Assembly (NCBI GenBank): GCA_019694455.1
Contig: JAIBBY010000002.1
Location: 62,001 to 126,000, forward strand
From: Pirellulales bacterium
Lineage (GTDB): Bacteria; Planctomycetota; Planctomycetia; Pirellulales; JAEUIK01
Reading direction: 5' to 3'
Length of the DNA: 64,000 nt
Part shown: in pieces, positions 17,978 to 26,442 of the stretch
Position numbering within the stretch: position 1 is the stretch's first letter
Layout: every line of letters begins with the position of its first letter
Made by a program: the position numbers and the translations under genes
Notes under the pieces: generated by a model
Told to the model about the DNA's origin: nothing
What the model saw: the letters and a program-made list of their open reading frames with translations, nothing else
The model's database searches: none

Positions 17978-18460
17978 TTAGCGACGGAAGGCGACCTGAC
18001 GGAAACCGAACGGCTGCACCGAGGCCGAAGGGGCCGGGGCGGGCGCCGGGGGAGCAGCCTCAGCCGCAGGGGCCGGGGCCGGAGCGGGAGCCGGAGCAGC
18101 GGCATCGCCGCAGCAGCTCGGGGGGCAAGCCGGCTGACAGGCCGGGGCGCAGACCGGGGCTTCGCCACAGCAAGCCGGCTGGCAGGCATCAACGCCGCAG
18201 CAGGCCGGGGCAGCGCAACCGCCGCAACGACGATGACGCTTGTGGCCGAACAAGCCACAGCAACGATGACGGTGCTTGCGACCGCCACAGGCCGGGGCGC
18301 AGCAATCGCCACCGCCACAATCGTAGCCGCCGCAACCAGCATGGCAGCCGCCGCAGCCGTGACCGAACAAGCCGGCCTTGGCCGAGCTCTCACCGCCCAC
18401 CAGGGCGATTCCAACCACCGCGAAAAAGATCGCGATGCCGAACAACAAAGTCCGATTCAT
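17978..18460 (-). CDS. secreted Cys- and Gly-rich protein with Ala-Pro tail
   Basis: A 160-residue protein with an N-terminal hydrophobic signal (residues about 5-29) and a low-complexity mature region. Residues about 36-117 hold 21 cysteines, many as CC or CxxC within Gly-rich segments, plus basic HRHR and HKRHRR clusters. Residues about 118-150 are almost pure Ala-Pro, followed by a short tail. A GGAGG ribosome-binding site lies seven bases before the ATG, and a strong terminator follows, so this is a single-gene transcript. Metal binding or disulfide-linked wall material is possible; no enzyme motif is present. Similar Cys-rich, Pro-tailed small proteins are known from planctomycetes without assigned function. 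Confidence 0.85.
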   Translation of the reverse strand: MNRTLLFGIAIFFAVVGIALVGGESSAKAGLFGHGCGGCHAGCGGYDCGGGDCCAPACGGRKHRHRCCGLFGHKRHRRCGGCAAPACCGVDACQPACCGEAPVCAPACQPACPPSCCGDAAAPAPAPAPAPAAEAAPPAPAPAPSASVQPFGFRQVAFRR

Positions 18461-18813
18461 CCGAATTCCTCCAAACAGGTACCGAGAATATCAGGATTCC
18501 CAAACGATCGTTTGCTGCCTCGTCGCAGTTCATCCACCCCCCACGGACAAGGCAGCCACTGGAGCGGGGAGTATTTCTTTTTGGACAATGAACTCAGATA
18601 ACTCGCTCGGGGGGCGTCCCTGTGTGAATGCCCTTGCCGGTTAAGAAAACTAAGCACATTGCGCAGGCTAGGTTAACACCCTGACTACCCCTGTCAAGCG
18701 GCGGTTTGGGTAAAGTTTGCGGGTCAGGGTGGATTGGTAATCGATTGTTACCGGCGGGATCGTTGTGAAAACGTAGCTTGCTGGTTGTGAACGTCAAACG
18801 GGGTAATGCGCGC

Positions 18814-18854
18814 AAAAAAAACGACCCGAGAACGGGCCGTCCGTTCTCGAGTCG
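18814..18854 (-). terminator. intrinsic terminator after the lipoprotein gene
   Basis: CGACCCGAGAACGG pairs with CCGTTCTCGAGTCG with a single mismatch around a five-base loop. On the minus strand the stem is followed by eight T residues. It lies about 137 bases past the stop of the lipoprotein gene, with two further palindromes between. Confidence 0.85.
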
Positions 18855-18887
18855 CAGTGATAAACAGCCTAATTTACCGCTCAATTC

Positions 18888-18957
18888 AAAATAGCGAATT
18901 TCGCGCTATTTTGTCATTGGGCTCCACGGGCAAATCGATGTGATGAATTTTTCATCA
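18888..18957. repeat. two AT-rich palindromes downstream of the lipoprotein gene
   Basis: AAAATAGCG (18888-18896) and CGCTATTTT (18904-18912) form a nine-base perfect inverted repeat, and TGATGAA / TTCATCA (18941-18957) a seven-base one around TTT. Both have T- or A-rich flanks and could act as weak terminators or RNA-stabilising 3' structures. Confidence 0.6.
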
Positions 18958-18991
18958 TCAGCTAGCGATCCCGGAACCATTTTCGGGGCCG

Positions 18992-19681
18992 TTAGCGCCG
19001 CGGAGTGGTGGCGGGCGCTTGGCCAATCGTGGCAGATGCCTTTTGCACTCCCTGCGGCGCCGCCGGAGTTGAGCCGACGGGTGTCGCGGCGGCCGCATTG
19101 CCGCTGACCGGCTGACCAGTCTGAGCGGTGGCGGCTGGCGGTTGTGCTTGTGGATTGGCGCGGCGCTCGATCTCCTCCGCGACAAGCTGCTGCTTGCGCA
19201 GCATGTCTTCGGGATCTTCGAAGTTCAAAAACAATGGCGGCTGATCTTCAAAGACCTTGGTCGCCATGCCCGCGATCCGCCAACCGTCCGGCTGGCGCTG
19301 CACCATCCAGATAATAGGGTCGGTTTGCGGCGTGCCGGTTTCGGCGTCGACATCGGTCCATTCGGTGGCGACATGGGCGCCATCTTCGGCGATGTACTCG
19401 GTGGCGCCGATCTTATAGCTGGCGGTGGCGCTGCCTGGCGGGGCCACTTGAAGTTCCATTTCCTGTGTCTTTTGCTTGGCGAGCGGCGTCAATAGCTCGG
19501 ACGCGCCGGTGTCGTTGCCGGTGCGGACCGCTTCGAGAAACGCGCGGACGGCGACATCGGGCGGTGGCACGGACTTGGCCGCGGCCTGCGCGGCAGGGGC
19601 ATCCTTGGTGGCGGCGCTGCCACCGCAGCCAACCGCAAAGCAACACAGCAAAAGGGCCATCCCGGCCAACGGGCGTCGCAT
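18992..19681 (-). CDS. putative lipoprotein of unknown function
   Basis: A 229-residue protein with a lipoprotein signal: MRRPLAGMALLLCCFAVGC, lipobox FAVGC. Residues about 40-150 form one compact domain with alternating hydrophobic strands (VAVRAFLEAVRTGND, IGATEYIAEDGAHV, IIWMVQRQPDGWRIAGMATK) that looks like the small NTF2-like/DUF4878 type of secreted domain; this is a fold guess. The last 60 residues are Ala, Pro, Gln and Thr rich and probably disordered. An AAGGAG site lies ten bases before the ATG. Hairpins and a terminator follow the gene. Confidence 0.8.
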   Translation of the reverse strand: MRRPLAGMALLLCCFAVGCGGSAATKDAPAAQAAAKSVPPPDVAVRAFLEAVRTGNDTGASELLTPLAKQKTQEMELQVAPPGSATASYKIGATEYIAEDGAHVATEWTDVDAETGTPQTDPIIWMVQRQPDGWRIAGMATKVFEDQPPLFLNFEDPEDMLRKQQLVAEEIERRANPQAQPPAATAQTGQPVSGNAAAATPVGSTPAAPQGVQKASATIGQAPATTPRR

Positions 19682-19852
19682 CGTGCCAGTCTCCTTACTT
19701 GGGCAGCGAGGGTTCCGTCGACGGCGGAAGCGTCGGCGGGCGCGCCATCAGTGCTAGCAATATCGAGCGAGAATCCACAGCGCGCGGGCGGGAGTTTGGC
19801 GAAACCTTGCCTGCGGGTCAAGACGGGATGGCGTCACCCAAATTGCGACGTC

Positions 19853-21334
19853 TCAACCGGCTCCCATGCCGCGATCGAAGGCGTCCTGGTCGCGCTGATA
19901 GAGGGCCAAGGCCGATTCAAAGGTTTCGCCGGTGATGCGCCAAGCGGGTTGGTCCTCGGTGTGGGCGTTGCAGTGCGCGGCCATCGCCCGATAGAGGAAC
20001 TTGAACAGGTGCCGCGGCACGCGCAGTCCGCGAAAGGCGTCGATCAGGCGGCGGTCGTTGATCGACTCGTCGAACAAGTCGCGCACCTTGGGCGCGCGTC
20101 CATTGTTGGCGCAGGCGCGCAGGCGGGCGTTGGCCACGTCGTACAGGGCCTCGCCAGTCCACTCCAGCGAGGGGACCATGTTCTGCTTGTCGAGGCGAGC
20201 GCGTTGGTAAAAGTCGCGGTCCTCGCGATTGATGTAGTACGACAGTTCGATCGGCAGCAGCAGCTTGAAGCCGATCCCCTGGTGCTTCAAGAACTTGTTG
20301 TCGAGCATCGACCAGAGGAGTTGCCGCATCAGATCGGGGGAGCCGTTGATCAAATGCGGCTCATCGACGCGATCGACCAGCACCACAATGCCCCCGTAGC
20401 CGAGCGATTTGAGCACGCCTTGCAGCTTGGACAGCAGTTCGTAGCGGTCGTCGGTGCGTGCGCGGGTGGGGAGCGGCTGATTGGAGAGTTCGTCGGACGT
20501 GAAGTTGCCGAGCACCTGCCGCAACGGGTTGGGAGTGTGGTTAATGACGCGCAGCTCGCGGGCGATGCCGCGCGCGGTCCATAGCAGTCGCCCCGCGCGA
20601 ATGGCCCAGGGGAGCCAGCCGAGGATCACGAACAAATAGGGCCAGGGGGAGGCGAGCCAATCCCAGTGCTGGGTTCCGGCCACGACTCCAACCACCGTCA
20701 GCGTGACCAGCATGCCGAGCAGCAAGAACTTCTTGGCCCGCAGCGTGGAAAAGCGGAGTTTGCGCCGCAGACGGCTCCAACGGCCGCGAAATGTTTCCCA
20801 GGTCGATTGATCGTAGCAGGCGGCCAGCAAGAGCAGATCGCGCGATTGATGGCGATCGAGCGCCTTGAGATTGAGTTGTTCCTGGTTGCTCTCGTCCTCG
20901 TTGCGGACGCCGAGGATCCGGTCGACCAGCTTGGTGACGCCAATCGAGAGGATGGCGTCCATGTGGTCCCAAAGCTTCCATTGATCGAGCACGCGGGAGG
21001 CGTCGCGGCGTTTGCCGACCCGGTCGCGAAAACGATCGAGGAAAGGATTAAAGTCGTCGTATTCGATGACGAACACACGGCCCGCCGGATGCGCGCGGTT
21101 GTACTCTTCGATGTGCTTGACGATCTGCAGCCGCAGCGCGGTCTTGCCAGAACCCTTCTCGCCAAAGACCACGCTGGTGGCGGGCTCGGAGGGATCGCCA
21201 TACACCTTTTCCCAGGCCGGGTGGTGGGCGTTGGCGATGCAATAGGTCTTGAAGACCGGATCGGTCTGGGCGTCTTCCTCCGCGAAGGGATTGGCGCCGA
21301 TGCCGTGATGTTCGAGAAACTGTTGAATCTTCAT
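19853..21334 (-). CDS. membrane-associated P-loop ATPase (KAP/AAA-like)
   Basis: A 493-residue protein with a Walker A motif GEKGSGKT at 58-65 and a Walker B-like IVVLVDRVDE at about 316-325. Between them lie two membrane segments, about 203-220 and 231-247. This order, with membrane helices inserted between Walker A and B, resembles KAP-family P-loop NTPases, whose insert holds the membrane helices. The N-terminus KIQQFLEHHGIGANPFAEED resembles AAA-type proteins found beside other envelope genes. The start is set at MKIQQ, because the upstream 21 in-frame residues look non-coding. No effector or phage-defence partner gene is near. Function unknown; ATP-driven work at the membrane is an inference. 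Confidence 0.75.
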   Translation of the reverse strand: MKIQQFLEHHGIGANPFAEEDAQTDPVFKTYCIANAHHPAWEKVYGDPSEPATSVVFGEKGSGKTALRLQIVKHIEEYNRAHPAGRVFVIEYDDFNPFLDRFRDRVGKRRDASRVLDQWKLWDHMDAILSIGVTKLVDRILGVRNEDESNQEQLNLKALDRHQSRDLLLLAACYDQSTWETFRGRWSRLRRKLRFSTLRAKKFLLLGMLVTLTVVGVVAGTQHWDWLASPWPYLFVILGWLPWAIRAGRLLWTARGIARELRVINHTPNPLRQVLGNFTSDELSNQPLPTRARTDDRYELLSKLQGVLKSLGYGGIVVLVDRVDEPHLINGSPDLMRQLLWSMLDNKFLKHQGIGFKLLLPIELSYYINREDRDFYQRARLDKQNMVPSLEWTGEALYDVANARLRACANNGRAPKVRDLFDESINDRRLIDAFRGLRVPRHLFKFLYRAMAAHCNAHTEDQPAWRITGETFESALALYQRDQDAFDRGMGAG

Positions 21335-21414
21335 GCCGGAGAGCGGACTCGTCGATTGAGGAAGATGCAGGCAGGGACGCTCGCCGCGTTCCGCCATGGG
21401 TGGCGAGAGGCGCG

Positions 21415-21963
21415 TTACGATTCGTCGACGCCGTCGAGGATCATCTGGCGAAACGCCGCTTCGTGGGCGGACATGGTCGCCTTGGGGCCATAGAACTTGA
21501 AGTACACGGCGCCCCGAGCGCCGGGGATAATAGCGCCGAGCATGCGATAGCCCTCGCGCGCGACGCCAGGCGCGAACGGGGCGGGCTTGTCGTCGAACGT
21601 GCCCGAGAGTTCGACAAAGTGAACTTCGTGGCGGCCGGCTTGTTTCTTTTCGACCTTGGGTTTGACGGCGCCCCCGTCAGGCGAGCTGAATTGGCCGATC
21701 CAGCGTTCGATGTTCTGCGCGACGGTACCGCCGGCGGTCATCACGGTGAGTCGACCGCCGCGCTCGTCTCCCTCGGCGGCGGGAACCGAAAACTCCTGCT
21801 CGATGATCTGCGACTTGGGGCGCTCGACTTTGAACGCGGTGGGCGCCTCAAAGGTGAGGCCGGCGATCTTGAATTCCGTGCCTTTCGGCTCGTCCGCGGC
21901 AAACACCTGGCCCAGCGAGCAGACGAGAACGGCAATCGCCAGCGGGAAACAATGTTTTTGCAT
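21415..21963 (-). CDS. secreted protein of unknown function
   Basis: A 182-residue protein with a signal peptide, MQKHCFPLAIAVLVCSLGQVFA, cleaved probably after FAA. The mature part is a beta-rich domain of about 160 residues (FKIAGLTFEAPTAFKVER, RLTVMTAGGTVAQNIERWI, HEVHFVELSGTF). It contains the phrase GTVAQNIERWIGQF, common in a family of planctomycete secreted proteins with no known function. A GGAG site lies six bases before the ATG, which favours this start over two upstream in-frame Met codons. It is divergent from the ceramidase-like gene. Confidence 0.8.
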   Translation of the reverse strand: MQKHCFPLAIAVLVCSLGQVFAADEPKGTEFKIAGLTFEAPTAFKVERPKSQIIEQEFSVPAAEGDERGGRLTVMTAGGTVAQNIERWIGQFSSPDGGAVKPKVEKKQAGRHEVHFVELSGTFDDKPAPFAPGVAREGYRMLGAIIPGARGAVYFKFYGPKATMSAHEAAFRQMILDGVDES

Positions 21964-22187
21964 GGTCTGCTCCGGTACTGACATAGCATCCAAGGAAGCC
22001 GAGGCACGAATCGCCATTCTATCGGTCGCTGGGGGGGCGTAAACCGCCGCGACAAGTGATTCGCCGAGCGGAAACGGCGTGCCAGGGCCGCGCCAACGTT
22101 TGGTGCGCGGGCGGTGGCGCTGGCCGGGCGATATAATCGACGTGATCACAGGTTGGGTTACTTTCGCAAACTCTGGAAACTTGCGCC

Positions 22188-23579
22188 ATGCGAATGCCGT
22201 GGGCCTGCTGGCTGCTGTTGTTTGTGTTTTCCATTACCCCATTACGCGGCGCGGAACCGCTACGGCTGGCGACGTTTCAGGTGGACGCGACGCCACCACT
22301 TGGGAGTCCGCTCTGCGAGGGGGCGGTGCCGCCGGCCAAGGAGATTGTTGATCGGCTCAGCGCGCGCGGCTTGATTTTGGTGGGCAGCGGCCCGCCAGTG
22401 TGTCTGGTGGCGGTGGATTGGGTGGGCATCGCCAACGCGTCGCACGACCGCTGGCGCGAGACGTTGGCCGGGGCCATTGGGACCAGCGCCGATCGCGTGG
22501 CGGTACACGCGCTGCACCAGCACGACGCGCCGGGCATCGACGAGTCGAGCGAGGCCTTGTTGGCAGCGCGTGGGATGCGGGGCCAGATTTACAACGCTGA
22601 ATCCGCCGAGCAGGTGCTGCGCACGGCGGCCGACGCCGCGCGCGCCGCCATGCAACAACTGACGCCGGCGACGCATTTGGGAGTGGGCATTGGCGTGGTG
22701 GAGGGGGTGGCGTCAAATCGGCGCATACTAGGCGCCGATGGCCGCGTACAGCATGTGCGGTTCAGTTCTTGCAAGGACGAGGCGGTGCGCGCGGCGCCGG
22801 AGGGAACGATCGATCCGCGGGTGCGCTTGATCAGCCTATGGAGCCAGGATCGGCCGCTCGTGGTGTTGAGCTACTACGCCACGCATCCGCAGAGCTATTA
22901 CGGTCAAGGAGGAGTGAGCGCCGATTTTGTCGGCATGGCGCGCGCGCTACGCGAGGCCGCCGTGCCGGGCGTGCCGCATATTCACTTCAACGGCGCCGGG
23001 GGGAACGTGGCCGCGGGCAAGTACAACGACGGCTCGCCGGCCATGCGCCCGATTTTAGCGGAGCGACTGGCGGTGGGGATGCAGCGCGCCTGGGAGGCGA
23101 CGGAGCGGCGGCCGATCGACGGCGCGGCGCTTGCGTGGAACACCACCGTCGCCAAGATGCCGCTCCGAGACATAGTGCAAGACGAGTCCGCGCTGGCGCG
23201 CGTGCTGGACGACGCCGCCGCGCCACAGGCGGAGCGGATGCGCGCGGCGCGCGATCTGGCGTATTGTCTGCGGGTGCGCGAGGGAAAGCATCCGGTAATC
23301 GCCTGCCTGGGATTGGGGCCAGATATTCGCGTGCTGCACATGCCGGGAGAACTGTTCGTGGAATATCAATTGGCGGCGCAGCAAATGGCGCCGCAAGCCA
23401 CCGTGTGCATGGCGGCCTATGGCGATTACGGCGCGGGCTACATTGGCACGGCCATCGCCTACTCGCAAGGGGGCTACGAGACGAGTCCTGTCTCGCGCAC
23501 CGCGCCCGAGGTGGAAGAATCGCTCATGACGGCGATGCGACAATTGCTGAAAGCCGATGCGACCGCAAAGCCGAATTAG
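22188..23579 (+). CDS. neutral/alkaline ceramidase-like secreted protein
   Basis: A 463-residue protein with a signal peptide (cleavage near ITPLRGAE). It matches the N-terminal catalytic domain of neutral ceramidases in several places: the start RLATFQVDATPPLG, the metal region VHALHQHDAPG in which the usual THTHSGP is changed, SYYATHPQSYYGQGG, HIHFNGAGGNVAAGKY and the late YGDYGAGYIG. Known members cleave ceramide amide bonds with a zinc ion, but the short planctomycete forms lack the C-terminal immunoglobulin-like domain and their substrate is open. A second copy lies about 29 kb away. Its stop overlaps the next gene's stop in TTAG. Confidence 0.85.
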   Translation: MRMPWACWLLLFVFSITPLRGAEPLRLATFQVDATPPLGSPLCEGAVPPAKEIVDRLSARGLILVGSGPPVCLVAVDWVGIANASHDRWRETLAGAIGTSADRVAVHALHQHDAPGIDESSEALLAARGMRGQIYNAESAEQVLRTAADAARAAMQQLTPATHLGVGIGVVEGVASNRRILGADGRVQHVRFSSCKDEAVRAAPEGTIDPRVRLISLWSQDRPLVVLSYYATHPQSYYGQGGVSADFVGMARALREAAVPGVPHIHFNGAGGNVAAGKYNDGSPAMRPILAERLAVGMQRAWEATERRPIDGAALAWNTTVAKMPLRDIVQDESALARVLDDAAAPQAERMRAARDLAYCLRVREGKHPVIACLGLGPDIRVLHMPGELFVEYQLAAQQMAPQATVCMAAYGDYGAGYIGTAIAYSQGGYETSPVSRTAPEVEESLMTAMRQLLKADATAKPN

Positions 23580-24229
23580 GCCGCAAAGAGCACATACCAA
23601 AGCAGCGGCAAGAGCACGAACAGCGCGACCACCAGTCCGGCGATGATCTTGGTCGTCCGCTGCTGCGACAGGCGGCGGTAGGCGCGCGAGGGGCGCGGAG
23701 CTTCCTCCAGCGGTTCGATCTCGGTGATTTCTTCGGCTTCCGCCACGGGGGCGGGGCCGCGCGGACTGAGCAATTGCGGGTCGAATTCAAACTCGGAGCC
23801 GATGGGCTGGTCGTCGCTCGATTCAAAGACCTCTTGCGCGGCGCGCCATTGTTCCCAATCGCTGCGCCAAACGAGCGCATCGGCGGGGACGCGCCCTTCG
23901 GCCAACCAGCGGCGCATCACATCGGGCGCGGCTGGGCCAAACTGTTCGCCGCTGGCGTAGCGCACATGCCAATGCGTGTCGGGGGGACCAGAGAGCGGGT
24001 CGCTGCTCGGACCGGCCGGCGCCGCGCTCGCCGCCAGATGGTTGGTGCCGGTGGTCGGATGAGAATCGCCGCTGCCACGCTTTTGAGCTGGCGCCACCCG
24101 CAAGTTGGGCATCGACTGCGTGGGGACGTAAAAGCGCGCCTGGCAGTTGGGACAGACGCCGCGCTTGCCCGCCAGGAAGTCTTTGACGTGCAGTTTGTGT
24201 CCGTTGGGACAGAGGAAACGGATGCCCAT
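23576..24229 (-). CDS. zinc-ribbon and GYF_2-domain tail-anchored protein
   Basis: A 217-residue protein. The N-terminal 30 residues look like a zinc-ribbon, FLCPNGHKLHVKDF followed by GVCPNCQARF, with CxxxH and CPNC. A GYF_2 domain follows at about residues 85-140, with WHVRYASGEQFGPA and the WxxWxxA-type DWEQWRAAQEVF. A Glu/Pro-rich linker leads to a single C-terminal membrane helix, KIIAGLVVALFVLLPLLWYVLF. This makes it a tail-anchored cytoplasmic protein. GYF domains bind proline-rich peptides. The ATG was chosen where the zinc-ribbon begins. The gene is convergent with the ceramidase-like gene. Confidence 0.85.
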   Translation of the reverse strand: MGIRFLCPNGHKLHVKDFLAGKRGVCPNCQARFYVPTQSMPNLRVAPAQKRGSGDSHPTTGTNHLAASAAPAGPSSDPLSGPPDTHWHVRYASGEQFGPAAPDVMRRWLAEGRVPADALVWRSDWEQWRAAQEVFESSDDQPIGSEFEFDPQLLSPRGPAPVAEAEEITEIEPLEEAPRPSRAYRRLSQQRTTKIIAGLVVALFVLLPLLWYVLFAA

Positions 24230-24445
24230 GCGGTTGGCAGCGAGGGGTATTGAGAAGTAGTGCCATGTCAGGCGCTTGCCATGCCTCGGCGCCGACCAGA
24301 AAGGGATTATACGATTTTGAGGCGGGCGTGGCGCAGGGTCTGCGCGCGCTGCCCTTGCGGGCTTGCGGCGATTGAACCACACTACCTAACTTTGTCTGGC
24401 TGCGGGGTTTTGGTCGGCAGCGGATAGCATGGGTTTAGTTGAACG

Positions 24446-26323
24446 ATGAGCATCTCGGCCTGGACAACCATAGGGGTGATTGGCGCCGTGTTCGCGGCGC
24501 TGGCCTTCACATCGATCGCCCCGGATATCGCTCTGGTGGGGGCGCTGGGGTTCTTGTTGGTGACGGGCATCCTGTCGCCGGGCGACGCGCTGGTCGGCTT
24601 CGCCAACGAAGGCATGATTACCGTGGGCGTGCTATTTGTGATCGGCGCCGGGGTGCGCGAAACGGGCGGCGTGGACATCATTGCCAATCGGTTGTTCGGG
24701 CGGCCGAAGTCGGCGTCTGGCGCAGTGACGCGGCTGATGCTGCCGGTGGCGGCGCTGAGCGCCTTCATGAACAACACGCCGCTCGTGGCGATGCTGATTC
24801 CGGCGGTCAACGATTGGGCGCGTCAGTTGCGCATCGCGGCGTCGAAGGTGATGATGCCGCTGAGCTTCGCGGCGATTTTGGGCGGCACTTGCACCTTGAT
24901 CGGCACCAGCACCAACCTGGTGGTGAATGGTCTGGTGATCTCCGCCGCGGCCAACGAAGAGCAAGCGCTTGGCAAGACCGATCTGCCGCATGGCCTGGGG
25001 ATGTTCGACATCACCTGGGTGGGGTTGCCTTCGGCGCTGGCGGGGTGCGCGTATGTAATCTTTGTCAGCCGCTGGCTCTTGCCCGACCGGCGACCCGCTA
25101 TCAGCCGGCACGACGATCCGCGCGAGTACACAGTGGAAATGCTGGTGGCGCCCGATAGCCCCCTGGTGGGCAAGACGATCGAGGACGCGGGGCTGCGCCA
25201 TTTGGAGGGGGTGTACCTGGCGGAGATCGATCGCGCAGGAACGATCATGCCGGCGGTTTCGTCGCTCGAGCGATTGCGGGCGAACGACCGGCTGGTGTTC
25301 GTGGGAATCGTCGATTCGGTGGTGGAGATGCGGCGCATCCGCGGGCTGGTGCCGGCCACCGATCAGGTGTTCAAGCTGGTGAGCCCGACGGGCGAACGCA
25401 CGCTGGTGGAGGCGGTGGTTTCGGACACCTGCCCGGTGGCGGGGCGGACGATCCGCGATGGCCGTTTTCGGTCGATTTACAACGCGGCGGTGATTGCCGT
25501 GGCGCGCAACGGCGAGCGACTGCGGCAGAAGATCGGCGACATTGTGTTGACGCCGGGAGACACGTTGCTGTTGGAGTGTCATCCGTCGTTCGCGGAACAG
25601 CAGCGCAACAGCCGCGATTTTTACCTGGTCAGCGCGATCGAAAACTCGAACCCGCCGCATCACGAGCGCGCGGCGCTGGCGATTGGCATTTTGCTTTGCA
25701 TGGTGATCGCGGTGACGCTGGCCGAGACGGAGTGGTTTGCGACCATTCCCAGTCGCGTGGCGGCGCTGGGGCCGGTGGTGCGGGCCATCGCCAGTCTGTC
25801 GATGCTCAAGGCGGCGGTGATTGCCGCGGCGGCGATGCTGGTGACCGGTTGCGTGACCATTGGATCGGCGCGGCGCTCGATCGATTGGTCGGTGTTGGTG
25901 GCGATCGCCGCGTCGTTTGGCTTGGGAGCGGCGCTGGAAAAGACGGGGGCGGCCAAGGTGATTGGCAGCGCGATCATCGACGTTTCGGGCGGCAGCCCTT
26001 GGTACGCGCTGGCCATGCTGTACGTGGTGACGGTGATCGTGACCGAGCTAATCACCAACAACGCCGCGGCGGCGCTGATGTTTCCGTTCGCGCTGGCCAC
26101 GGCGCGGAATCTGGACGCCAATCCCATGTCGTTCATCATCGTGATCATGATGGCGGCGTCGGCGGGTTTCGCCACGCCGATCGGCTATCAGACGAATTTG
26201 ATGGTCTACGGTCCGGGCGGATATCGCTTTAGCGACTATGTGAAGGTGGGGGTGCCGCTCGACCTGTTGATTGGGGTCATCACGGTGCTGATCGCGCCCT
26301 TGGTTTGGCCATTTCACAGCTAG
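24446..26323 (+). CDS. SLC13-type permease with TrkA-C domains
   Basis: A 625-residue membrane transporter of the CitMHS/SLC13 (divalent anion:sodium symporter) group. Hydrophobic segments span residues about 5-215 and 410-625, with LFVIGAGVRETGG and the substrate-site style SFMNNTPLVAMLIP and TLIGTSTNLVVNG repeated as LITNNAAAALMFP and FATPIGYQTNLMV. The middle, about residues 225-390, holds two TrkA-C/RCK-type regulatory domains (LVGKTIEDAGLRHLEGVYLAEIDRAG and VAGRTIRDGRFRSIYNAAV). Likely substrates are sulfate, dicarboxylate or similar anions. No ribosome-binding site is obvious. Confidence 0.93.
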   Translation: MSISAWTTIGVIGAVFAALAFTSIAPDIALVGALGFLLVTGILSPGDALVGFANEGMITVGVLFVIGAGVRETGGVDIIANRLFGRPKSASGAVTRLMLPVAALSAFMNNTPLVAMLIPAVNDWARQLRIAASKVMMPLSFAAILGGTCTLIGTSTNLVVNGLVISAAANEEQALGKTDLPHGLGMFDITWVGLPSALAGCAYVIFVSRWLLPDRRPAISRHDDPREYTVEMLVAPDSPLVGKTIEDAGLRHLEGVYLAEIDRAGTIMPAVSSLERLRANDRLVFVGIVDSVVEMRRIRGLVPATDQVFKLVSPTGERTLVEAVVSDTCPVAGRTIRDGRFRSIYNAAVIAVARNGERLRQKIGDIVLTPGDTLLLECHPSFAEQQRNSRDFYLVSAIENSNPPHHERAALAIGILLCMVIAVTLAETEWFATIPSRVAALGPVVRAIASLSMLKAAVIAAAAMLVTGCVTIGSARRSIDWSVLVAIAASFGLGAALEKTGAAKVIGSAIIDVSGGSPWYALAMLYVVTVIVTELITNNAAAALMFPFALATARNLDANPMSFIIVIMMAASAGFATPIGYQTNLMVYGPGGYRFSDYVKVGVPLDLLIGVITVLIAPLVWPFHS

Positions 26324-26354
26324 CAGATGATCGGCGCGCGGAGAGGCATCGCGC

Positions 26355-26383
26355 TGGACCCTGTTTTTTGGCAGGGATAGAAT
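26355..26383 (+). promoter_or_regulatory. possible sigma-70 promoter of the DUF1326 gene
   Basis: TGGACC and TAGAAT are separated by 17 bases, upstream of the DUF1326 gene. Each box matches four or five of six consensus bases. It is a weak but plausible promoter. Confidence 0.4.
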
Positions 26384-26442
26384 GGCCGAAGTCGCTCGCC
26401 ATTTGCATTTTGCCGATGTCTCTTGCCCGAGGAGCTTATCTG

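Larger units (their letters stand above)
18461..18991. other. 531-base intergenic region with several hairpins
   Basis: No gene is supported here. The DNA is clearly less GC-rich than its surroundings. It contains the promoter region of the Cys-rich gene at one side and, at the other, three hairpins downstream of the lipoprotein gene that are listed separately. The stretch from about 18661 to 18800 shows no further structure that I can name. Confidence 0.6.
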
